NCBI GenBank assembly: GCA_020631335.1
Contig: JAHDHK010000004.1
Coordinates: 1-32,801, forward strand
Length of the DNA: 32,801 nt
Source of the DNA: Chromatiales bacterium
GTDB taxonomy: Bacteria > Pseudomonadota > Gammaproteobacteria > Granulosicoccales > Granulosicoccaceae
Reading direction: 5' to 3'
The notes beneath the pieces were generated by a model that saw only the letters and a list, made by a program, of their open reading frames with translations, searched no databases and was not told the DNA's origin. The translations under genes were made by a program, and so were the position numbers. Each line of letters starts with the position of its first letter. Within the stretch, counting starts at the first letter, position 1. Below, piece after piece: positions 1-6,907 of the stretch.

Positions 1-1
1 A

Positions 2-397
2 GCAGCCGCAGTTTTTTTGTACACCGCCCTCTGTTTTGTTACAACCACTGCCCATGCCCAGAATACACAACCGCAGACAGCGCAAACCGAGGCCGCCCAG
101 CATTTAACGAATAACGCGTGCTTTATGCAACTGCAGGACAGAGACAAGGTTATTGTTACCGCGGCTTTTCACAGAGGTGCAGAAGGGTTTAAACAGCTGC
201 AGCAACTGGTCAGTCGCAAGCCCTGGGGTGAAGCGCTGACGTCAGTCCAGCGCGAAGAGATCAACAAACTCAAAAAAGAAGCCAGTCCTTTTTTAATCAT
301 GATCTTGTCAAAAAAGCAGGCGCTGGTGCTTGAAGATCATCGGGATTTAATCAAGTGGATATTGGTGCAGAGCACCACTACGCCCTGCACCTCCTGA
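2..397 (+). CDS. Secreted hypothetical protein, 5' end cut by window edge
   Basis: The frame is open from base 2, so the real start lies outside the window. The first visible residues (AAAVFLYTALCFVTTTAHAQ) look like the hydrophobic core and AHA|Q cleavage site of a Sec signal peptide, so the product is probably periplasmic or outer-membrane associated. About 112 mature residues follow, polar and predicted helical, with one Cys near the start (ACFM) and one near the end (TPCTS) that could form a disulphide. I do not recognise the family. It converges on the pilus-like operon, whose last gene stops 14 bases away, with no clear terminator between them. A link to that operon is only positional. 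The in-frame TTG at 17 is not a credible start because it would cut into the signal peptide. Confidence 0.6.
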   Translation, partial: AAAVFLYTALCFVTTTAHAQNTQPQTAQTEAAQHLTNNACFMQLQDRDKVIVTAAFHRGAEGFKQLQQLVSRKPWGEALTSVQREEINKLKKEASPFLIMILSKKQALVLEDHRDLIKWILVQSTTTPCTS

Positions 398-411
398 TTA
401 ATACAAAGGCT

Positions 412-1065
412 TTATAACGGCAATTTCAATACTCCTGCGCAATTAGCAAAGCCACCGACCACATTCCACTCGTTACCGTTCACGCAACCATTATGCGGTG
501 TTGCATTGAAAGCGCGCAGCCTGCCAGTGTTCGGACGGCCATCGTCCATTTTCAGGTCCAGCTCATACATCACTTCAACCGGAATATTGCCCCCGGTAGC
601 AAGCTCATGGGTCGCCACGGTCGCGCCCAGAGCATTATCGGTGTTGCTGATTTTATAGAATCCATTAAAAGGGTTTACCGGACAGGTTGCCTCGACACAG
701 GCGGTGTCATCCAGTGCAGCCACAGCGGCACCATTAAAGTCTCCACTGATAAACCCGGCACGGGCAAGATGCTGCCACACCGCACCGGCTTCCGCCGCGC
801 TGTCTACAATCGCATTGGCATTACCGTCAACAGACCCGGCAGCGATGTGGGTTGACGCTCTGGCGTAGTCTCCGGGAATCGAGCGATAGCGATCTCTGAA
901 GGACACCCATGCCGCCTCGATACCGGACAGATCATTGGCGATGCTTCTGACTCGTGCGCTGTTGATCAACGACTGACCTTTCATCACGCCACCAAGCAGC
1001 AGCCCGATAATCAACAATACAATGGCTATTTCAATCAGTGTAAATCCACGTTGTCGTTTTTTCAT
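412..1065 (-). CDS. Type IV prepilin-like protein (candidate major pseudopilin)
   Basis: A 217-residue protein starting MKKRQRG|FTLIE, a classic class III prepilin leader: short basic leader, Gly before the cleavage site, Phe+1, Glu+5 and a hydrophobic helix to about residue 30. The globular part has the motif FRDRYRSIPGDY followed by a Gly/Asn-rich loop (GSVDGNANAI) and WQHLARAGFISG, a pattern typical of a large prepilin family next to type II secretion-like genes. I chose the ATG at 1065 because GAGG lies 11-14 bases upstream and the leader begins there; the frame could extend to 1155 but those residues do not fit a leader. It is last in the operon and, unlike the tightly overlapping genes before it, is separated by a 157-base gap, which would allow its own transcript and higher expression. 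That it is the major subunit is inference. Confidence 0.85.
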   Translation of the reverse strand: MKKRQRGFTLIEIAIVLLIIGLLLGGVMKGQSLINSARVRSIANDLSGIEAAWVSFRDRYRSIPGDYARASTHIAAGSVDGNANAIVDSAAEAGAVWQHLARAGFISGDFNGAAVAALDDTACVEATCPVNPFNGFYKISNTDNALGATVATHELATGGNIPVEVMYELDLKMDDGRPNTGRLRAFNATPHNGCVNGNEWNVVGGFANCAGVLKLPL

Positions 1066-1222
1066 TGTTACTAATACCTCAAAATACTTCGTTAACGTTT
1101 TCCATTTCTGATTAACTGCTCCTGCATTCATTACCCGCATGTTGCGACTACACACAGTTTCGGTACTTCATAGACGTGTAAGGTGCTCACTGAAAAATAG
1201 ATCTGTGCTGCACAGGGTGGTT
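1066..1222. other. 157-base gap before the last prepilin gene, with a 13-base palindrome
   Basis: This is the only gap longer than 20 bases inside the pilus-like operon. It holds a perfect inverted repeat CTGTGC-T-GCACAG at 1203-1215, just downstream of the preceding stop codon, and the 8-base palindrome CGTTAACG at 1090-1097. No convincing -35/-10 pair was found by eye. The repeat could be an RNA hairpin that stabilises or processes the last cistron, or an operator. Confidence 0.4.
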
Positions 1223-1912
1223 TCAGGGTAGTACACCGGCACGTATCAAATGCGTATACAAGCTGTTTTCGGAAATCCACACCAGCAGATCATCGAATTG
1301 ATCGGCGCCTGCACTATCGGGCTCTCTCATCACGAAGCGTGTATCACTGTCAGTATTTTCTGACTCATCTACCGATCGCGACGTTGCATTCGGACCCGTA
1401 GAGTAGATCACCACCGGCACTTGATTGGCTCGCAACTCAGAACAGTCTGCAGCAGAATCACAAATCTCGAATTCCGGCGAAAGCAAAGGCATGCCTGTAT
1501 TCTGCATGCCAAAGGCCGTGGTAAAGTCAGCAAGGCCGTCCTTGTTACCATCTGCGCTGGTCACGCTATACCGAAATGGGGCTCCCCAGGAATCGACCAG
1601 TAGACCCTCCTCGTTGTATCTTCCGTCAATGCCCAGCAACGCAGCAGGTACAAAACCATGTTGTCTGGAACAATCACCGTAGGGGGCGGTACTGTCTAAT
1701 ACCGGACAGGGTAATCTGCTATTGGCAGCGCTGAAGCCCAGTAACGCACGCTGTATATTTTGCAGCTGGGTACGGGTATCTGTCCGTTTCCGCTCAACCA
1801 GATGTGTCCCGTAAGGTTGCAGCATCGCCCCCATCAGCACACCGGTAATCAACAACACAATCGCTATCTCAAGTAGTGAAAAACCTCTGCATTGCAACAG
1901 TCTGCGCGTCAC
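1223..1912 (-). CDS. Prepilin-like minor pseudopilin with LPCP motif
   Basis: A 229-residue protein with leader MTRRLLQCRG|FSLLE (Gly-1, Phe+1, Glu+5) and a hydrophobic helix to about residue 30, so it is a prepilin peptidase substrate exported to the periplasm. The globular domain has an ordered motif set: SRLPCP at 65-70, Cys81, GFVPA at 86-90, DSWGAPFRYSV at 107-117, VPVVIYSTG, ESENTDSD, and DDLLVWIS near the C-terminus. The paired Cys69/Cys81 probably form a disulphide. The same motifs recur in the neighbouring 405-residue protein. The start is GTG at 1912, overlapping the upstream TGA by four bases (GTGA), which implies translational coupling. It is probably a minor subunit at the pilus tip, by analogy with GspH/I/J or MshO/P; the exact role is unknown. 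Confidence 0.85.
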   Translation of the reverse strand: MTRRLLQCRGFSLLEIAIVLLITGVLMGAMLQPYGTHLVERKRTDTRTQLQNIQRALLGFSAANSRLPCPVLDSTAPYGDCSRQHGFVPAALLGIDGRYNEEGLLVDSWGAPFRYSVTSADGNKDGLADFTTAFGMQNTGMPLLSPEFEICDSAADCSELRANQVPVVIYSTGPNATSRSVDESENTDSDTRFVMREPDSAGADQFDDLLVWISENSLYTHLIRAGVLP

Positions 1913-3126
1913 GGTATCACCACATACTGATCATTAGAGGCAAGCACATTTCGAATGGCAGACAAATCATATATCAGGTCCGCTTCCAGCAATAATGCAG
2001 AGTCCAGATAGCTCGAAGCGTCATCAGGTTTCACCTTCCGGTTCTGCATCACGCCCGCATAGTCGGATACGATCTCACGACCAACCGACACCAATAGTGT
2101 CTTGACAGGCTGTTGATTCACCACCAGGTGTGAGTCTGTCAGCGAGCCCTGACACTCGAGCACAGTGTTATACAAAGTCGCACAGGCGCTCTCGACATGA
2201 TAGTAAATAAATGCCGACCATCCATATCTTCCAAACCAGGTTTCACTGACCAGACGGTTCTTAGGCACATACTCACTGACCAGTTCACCCAATGAAGGCG
2301 TACTACAGTTACCCCGGGTCATCGCTACTGTGCCAACCAGCAAACCCTCTTCACAAGCAGCATCCGGGTCTCCGATTCGTGCGGCAAAAGGCATACGGCT
2401 GAACTGTGTGTAATACTCAAGCAGCCATTCCTTAACAACGCCGAGTACGCGGCGTTCCATCAGCGGCATCAGTTCCTTTCTGGAAATAGTAATCAGCCGG
2501 TCATTACTATCCAGCCCCGACTCAAACACGGCATCTCCGTCTGCATTCTCTGACTCCAGATAGTGTCGAACGTCGTTAGGGCTTACGCTTCGTTGCTGCC
2601 CCTGCATTTCAACACCGGGGTGAATAATAACCGCGACAATATCATCTCTGTCACCAACCGTTAAAAACTTGTTTACATCCGGGTTCAGTGCATTGTATGC
2701 AGGGTTATACCGAAACTCCTCGGACACCGCATACCATAGATCCTGATTGAGAAAAAACTCCCGATAGTCAATGTCAATTCTCTTTCCACCCCGGTTCCAG
2801 ACGGCAGGCATGAAACCAATAGCATTTTTGCCGCAGCTCAATGACGGCGAGCTATGGCGATACCTTGATGGACAGGGCAGTCGACCTGCTCCGCCACGTG
2901 TGTTATGACCATAATTGTCCGTGTAGGTCACTGCGTAACTGATGAGTGCTTCTTTGGCTTTGGCCAGTGTTTGAGTTACTTCGTCGTGAGTTGCAAGCTT
3001 CGAGCGCATAGACACATGCTGGGTCAGTAAACTTACGCCACTGACCATTAACATACTGAGCACCAGGGCCACCAGCACAGCACCTCGCTGACCTACAGAT
3101 AAGCTATAGCACGACAAATACTTCAT
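1909..3126 (-). CDS. GspK/PilX-like large pseudopilin with duplicated LPCP-type domain
   Basis: A 405-residue protein with N-terminus VGQRG|AVLVALVLSMLMVSG, a prepilin-type leader and helix lacking Glu+5, as in GspK and PilX-type minor pilins. The first globular unit has RLPCP at 82-86, Cys98, GFMPA at 104-108, LWYAVSEEFRY at 130-140, DIVAVIIHPG, ESENADGDAVF and NDRLITIS, matching the adjacent 229-residue pseudopilin motif by motif. A second, diverged copy follows: SRMPFAA at 243-249, Cys258, WFGRYGWSAFIYYHV at 297-311, KTLLVSVGR, then SYLDSALLLEADLIYDLS. Its ATG overlaps the upstream TGA (ATGA). Known minor pilins lacking Glu5 cap the pseudopilus tip, and a tip role here is an inference. Its length is above the usual 300-340 residues of GspK. 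Confidence 0.8.
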   Translation of the reverse strand: MKYLSCYSLSVGQRGAVLVALVLSMLMVSGVSLLTQHVSMRSKLATHDEVTQTLAKAKEALISYAVTYTDNYGHNTRGGAGRLPCPSRYRHSSPSLSCGKNAIGFMPAVWNRGGKRIDIDYREFFLNQDLWYAVSEEFRYNPAYNALNPDVNKFLTVGDRDDIVAVIIHPGVEMQGQQRSVSPNDVRHYLESENADGDAVFESGLDSNDRLITISRKELMPLMERRVLGVVKEWLLEYYTQFSRMPFAARIGDPDAACEEGLLVGTVAMTRGNCSTPSLGELVSEYVPKNRLVSETWFGRYGWSAFIYYHVESACATLYNTVLECQGSLTDSHLVVNQQPVKTLLVSVGREIVSDYAGVMQNRKVKPDDASSYLDSALLLEADLIYDLSAIRNVLASNDQYVVIP

Positions 3127-3593
3127 GGACGAATAACCTCGTCTGAAACAGTCACTGCAACAGAATGTGAGTGACCGGGCTTGATATAAAGTGTCCGCTT
3201 ACCCGTGGTGACTTTATGCTGGTACTCGTCAACCGCATCACCTGTCCAGGCTTTCGGTTGCCCGGCCTCACCATTAATCCAGACAACAGATGTAGCCGCT
3301 TCTTCCCCGGAATGCCGAATGACAATTCCATCAAAAGAAACGGTGTGTTTTCTGACTACGCCAGACGGTGCTGCCGATTCTGACACTTCTTTCAATTCAC
3401 TTCGTGGTTCTGTAGATATCGAGGCATTGTTAACAGACACAGGCGATACAACTGCAGCTTTATCTGCTTCCAGCTGTTGTCGCTCTGTCGGAGTAAAAAA
3501 TAACCGCTTGCCCGTGAATGAGTCGCCTGCTACTGAAACCTCGAAAACAAAAAGAGGAAAAAGAGCCATAACCAGATGAATAGCAGACTTCAT
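3123..3593 (-). CDS. PilP/MshK-like periplasmic protein of the pilus-like operon
   Basis: A 156-residue protein with an N-terminal signal sequence (MKSAIHLVMALFPLFVFEVSVAG). It then has the segment RLFFTPTERQQLEADKAA, a low-complexity linker with Ser, Val and Glu, and a small C-terminal domain with VSFDGIVIRHSG and VVWINGEAG. FFTPxER followed by a VxxxGxVxR...VWxNG unit is, to my memory, typical of unnamed proteins in type IV pilus-like clusters, and the position matches PilP/GspC/MshK: directly after the PilO-like gene, before the pseudopilins. Such proteins link the inner-membrane platform to the secretin. The ATG at 3593 overlaps the upstream TGA in an ATGA, which decides the start; a longer reading frame to 3635 is ignored. 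The family assignment is inference from order and motif. Confidence 0.65.
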   Translation of the reverse strand: MKSAIHLVMALFPLFVFEVSVAGDSFTGKRLFFTPTERQQLEADKAAVVSPVSVNNASISTEPRSELKEVSESAAPSGVVRKHTVSFDGIVIRHSGEEAATSVVWINGEAGQPKAWTGDAVDEYQHKVTTGKRTLYIKPGHSHSVAVTVSDEVIRP

Positions 3594-4201
3594 ATCACCG
3601 CACTGCCTGCGCCTTTGGGCACCAACACCAGCCACACCAGCTTTAAAACGAAAGTTAAAGACTCGTTTGTATCAAAAGGATCGCCTTCATCCAACGACGT
3701 ATCCACAGTTTGATGTACTCTGGATACATCCATTGCCTCAAAATACCATGCTCGGGATGTGTGCTCTGCCAATAGAGTGAATAACTGCATCAACACCCCA
3801 TCATGCAGCAAATTGCCGCGAATACTGATCTCTACCTGCTCTGTTGTCATGTCACCCGGGCCGGATACCGCCACCACCGGGCTGAATTCAAATTGAAGAT
3901 TTTTAATATCCAGTTGTTTACCGGCAAATGCCAGTAGATCTATCCAGATCAACGAATCAGACACGCCAACAACGCCTGAATCGTGTAACTGTTGATAATA
4001 ACTGCTGTTAGCACGTACCCAGTCATATTCAGTGGTCAACTGATAAAGCTGACGGGAGTTGTCGGCATAGGTTTGCTTCAGGTGCTGGTAACTCAAAAAA
4101 TTACGATACAGCAGATAAGCAGAGCAACAGCAAAGTAGTACACTCGCCGCACAAGTGAGCAGAAAAATCACCCTCAATCGCCGAACATTCATGGCTTTCA
4201 C
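3590..4201 (-). CDS. PilO/GspM-like inner-membrane protein
   Basis: A 203-residue protein: short basic N-terminus (MKAMNVRRLR), one membrane helix at about residues 11-32 with a striking run of cysteines (LLCCCSAY), a helical stretch of likely coiled coil (residues 35-75), then a periplasmic alpha/beta domain. This is the architecture of PilO, GspM and MshJ, the second half of the inner-membrane assembly platform that pairs with PilN or GspL. Sequence identity to those families is not obvious by eye; the assignment rests on topology, size and position. The GTG at 4201 overlaps the upstream TGA (GTGA); an ATG at 4192 is the alternative. Confidence 0.65.
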   Translation of the reverse strand: MKAMNVRRLRVIFLLTCAASVLLCCCSAYLLYRNFLSYQHLKQTYADNSRQLYQLTTEYDWVRANSSYYQQLHDSGVVGVSDSLIWIDLLAFAGKQLDIKNLQFEFSPVVAVSGPGDMTTEQVEISIRGNLLHDGVLMQLFTLLAEHTSRAWYFEAMDVSRVHQTVDTSLDEGDPFDTNESLTFVLKLVWLVLVPKGAGSAVI

Positions 4202-5667
4202 TGCTCCAGCCGCTCGTTCAATACAACCCTGATTGAAAATTGCTTCGCATGCAGTCGGGTTTGTGAATCGAAACCTGAGCCGTACCCATACTGCCCGAGT
4301 GGTGAATCCTCAATATCAACGTTATCTATCAATGCAGATTTTTCCAATGCGCTGACAAAACTGTTGAAACTTCTGGCCAAAGCCGGCATTCCATCATCAG
4401 GATTTTTAATATAACCACGAATATAGGCGTGATAGACCGCTTCATCTGCCAGCCCGGCAACGACGGTATCTGTCTGGAGCTTCCAGTCGACTGCGCTGAT
4501 ATTTATTTCCGGAAAACGGGACAATTCAGTGGCCAGTGGAGTCAGGAAACGAACCGGCGTATACGCATTGAGCTGATCAATCCTGCGTCCGATCTGCAGG
4601 GTTTGTCGCATCGCCTCTATTTGATTATCTTCAACAGGAAGGTCGAGCCGCTGCTTCACCATCCGCTCGTCGAGCATTACCATTTCGTGCTCTATCTGCC
4701 TGGTTAAAACATTCAGGCTTTCTGTCACTTTCACCGCTGCAATACCCGTCGCTGCGGAAAACAGCACAGCGCAGATAGTCCCCGCCATCAAGCCGTGTCT
4801 TGTTCTGCGATTCTCAAAACACTGGCGGAAGTCTCCGCGCAACATGTTGGCCCGTGTTATTTTCCGCAACAGCATTGTGCGCATTAAAAACTCAATGCAA
4901 TCACTACCGGTACTATGTTCTGCAGTTGCGCCTGACACTAAATCGGCGGGAGATATAACAACAATGTTGCTCTTTTCAAGCTCGGCCCTGACTGAAGGGG
5001 TTGTCCGGCCAATGAATACACTACCGTGCGCGAGATCATCTTCACCTGAAGCTCGCGCCATATATTGTTGTGTTTTTTCTATTTCTGCTAACAATTCATT
5101 TGCAGAATCATCCATCACCACCAGCTTTCTGGCAATAACCGGTGCGTGACTACCGATGCCGAAAAGCCGGAACTCACCCTCCATAACGGGAACAACAATG
5201 ACTGATGCTTTAAAGTCATTCCGATGTAGCACTTCAACACACAAATCAGACATCAGACACATGTCAGGCATTAAGATTTTGTGATGCTGAAGTATGCCCA
5301 GCCAGCGGGAACACCGTGAAGCTTCACTGATCGTGGTCACAGCAACCTCCGTAACCCGGCGATCATCTTCCTCAACCGATCTCACGCAACAACGCCACAG
5401 AGCTGCGGCTTCTGCCAGCCTATGCACAATATTATCTATGGCTTTTTTTGTATCACGACTACCCAGACGCGGTAGTCGTTCAACATGATATTCCTCATCC
5501 GTAGAATCGAGTATCGCACTGAACACTGATCTGCTGCGCTCTGATAGATACTCGGCAAAGCGGGCCCTTCCCGCTTCATCATTCTCAAAAACCACTCCGC
5601 CAGCACCGTTACTGCCAAGTGCACGGGCAAACACAAACTCTTCAGAAATAAAAAGTAGATACCGCAT
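4198..5667 (-). CDS. Fused PilM-PilN / GspL-like inner-membrane protein
   Basis: A 489-residue protein. Residues 1 to about 290 are cytoplasmic and should be the PilM-like (actin-fold) part, although no phosphate-binding motif of the actin family is obvious. A single membrane helix spans about 292-313 (GLMAGTICAVLFSAATGIAAV), followed by a coiled-coil stretch (about 315-360) and a periplasmic domain resembling the ferredoxin-like fold of PilN/GspL. A protein that is PilM-like inside and PilN-like outside is the GspL or MshI arrangement; in the classical type IV pilus these are two genes. The ATG at 5667 shares a base with the preceding stop (TAATG), which decides the start over an upstream in-frame start at 5736. 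It would couple the ATPase to the platform in the inner membrane. Confidence 0.7.
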   Translation of the reverse strand: MRYLLFISEEFVFARALGSNGAGGVVFENDEAGRARFAEYLSERSRSVFSAILDSTDEEYHVERLPRLGSRDTKKAIDNIVHRLAEAAALWRCCVRSVEEDDRRVTEVAVTTISEASRCSRWLGILQHHKILMPDMCLMSDLCVEVLHRNDFKASVIVVPVMEGEFRLFGIGSHAPVIARKLVVMDDSANELLAEIEKTQQYMARASGEDDLAHGSVFIGRTTPSVRAELEKSNIVVISPADLVSGATAEHSTGSDCIEFLMRTMLLRKITRANMLRGDFRQCFENRRTRHGLMAGTICAVLFSAATGIAAVKVTESLNVLTRQIEHEMVMLDERMVKQRLDLPVEDNQIEAMRQTLQIGRRIDQLNAYTPVRFLTPLATELSRFPEINISAVDWKLQTDTVVAGLADEAVYHAYIRGYIKNPDDGMPALARSFNSFVSALEKSALIDNVDIEDSPLGQYGYGSGFDSQTRLHAKQFSIRVVLNERLEQ

Positions 5668-6890
5668 TAGAACTGTCCACCACTCATACCGAACACCAGG
5701 TCGTAAATCGGCCCGATAACCGAAACAACGACCCACATCATGATGACACCGACAATGATGGTCATGATCGGCCCCAGACTTTGTTCAAGCTTCTCTGTCA
5801 GTTCCCGGGATTCCCGATCATAGATGCTGCTGAGCTGATTAAACGACACATCAAGAGCACCGGTACTTTCTCCGACCTTTAATACCCTCGGCACCAGAGC
5901 CGGCAGACCCTTCGCACCGGCAAAGCTCACCGCAACGCCCTGTCCGTCGATCATTCTCCGCCCCACCTTGCTGATTTCCTGCTCCAGCAGACGGTTTTCC
6001 AGCGTGCCCTGCGAGTAGCGCAATGCATCAACGATATTGATACCGGCGCTATACATCATCGAGGCACAACGGGAAAACCGCGCCAGCCGGGTTTTCAACA
6101 GCAATGGTCCGATCAGCGGCGCTCTGAGTATCCAGCCATCCAGTAACACCTTGAGCCCCGGCCTTGCAGTGATCAGTACGGGATACGCAAATACACCCAG
6201 CGCGATCATAACCACAGCAAATATCCAGTAGCGGGTAACCACTTCGGAGGTAGTGATAAGCGCCCTGGTATGCCACGGCAATTCCGCGCCAGCTGCACTG
6301 ATAAACGACACCAGCCCCGGCACCAGCCATGTCATCACAAAGAAAATAACCACCAACAGCACCACTGCCACAAACGCCGGATAAATCATCATGCGTTTTA
6401 GACGGGTAGCCGATTCATCCTGCCACTTCAGGAGATCTCCCAGTTCACGCAGTACCTGCTCCAGCCGGCCGCTCTGTTCACCAACCTGCAGCATGCTGAC
6501 GATAAGTGAGTTAAACACTTCCGGTCTGCCTGCACACGCCTGGGACAGGCTGCGCCCGGTATCAATTTCATCGACCAGTCGGCTTACGATGGCCACCTGA
6601 TGCTTGACTCCCGATGCCAGACAGTATTCATTTAGAGCTTCTAACAATGGTATCCCTGCAGATAACATCTGTTCTAAATGAAAAATAAACCCCGCCATTT
6701 CCTTACGCGACCACTTTGCTGTTCCGGGACCAGCAACACGCCATGAACGGCGACAGCTCAGCACATTCAAACCACTTGATGACAGACTTTGTGTTAACTG
6801 CAAAGCACTGACGGCACTGGCCGTCCCCCGGGTTACCTGTCCCGATGCAGATACTGCCTTGTAGGAAAAATACTTCAACGAACTACTCAC
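5667..6890 (-). CDS. PilC/GspF-family inner-membrane platform protein
   Basis: A 407-residue protein with the two-domain GspF layout. Two related cytoplasmic helical domains are visible: FIFHLEQMLSAGIPLLEALN with LQVGEQSGRLEQVL, and FSRCASMMYSAGINIVDALR with VGESTGALDVSF. Hydrophobic segments lie at about 170-195, 220-240 and 375-398. It ends SVIGPIYDLVFGM, like many GspF proteins. It anchors the ATPase at the inner membrane and probably moves pilin subunits into the fibre. The start is GTG at 6890, 17 bases after the ATPase stop codon, with no strong ribosome binding site, so it may depend on coupling. Length and domain repeat match the family (about 400 residues), so confidence is high. Confidence 0.93.
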   Translation of the reverse strand: MSSSLKYFSYKAVSASGQVTRGTASAVSALQLTQSLSSSGLNVLSCRRSWRVAGPGTAKWSRKEMAGFIFHLEQMLSAGIPLLEALNEYCLASGVKHQVAIVSRLVDEIDTGRSLSQACAGRPEVFNSLIVSMLQVGEQSGRLEQVLRELGDLLKWQDESATRLKRMMIYPAFVAVVLLVVIFFVMTWLVPGLVSFISAAGAELPWHTRALITTSEVVTRYWIFAVVMIALGVFAYPVLITARPGLKVLLDGWILRAPLIGPLLLKTRLARFSRCASMMYSAGINIVDALRYSQGTLENRLLEQEISKVGRRMIDGQGVAVSFAGAKGLPALVPRVLKVGESTGALDVSFNQLSSIYDRESRELTEKLEQSLGPIMTIIVGVIMMWVVVSVIGPIYDLVFGMSGGQF

Positions 6891-6907
6891 TTCAGTAAAG
6901 ATGCGAA

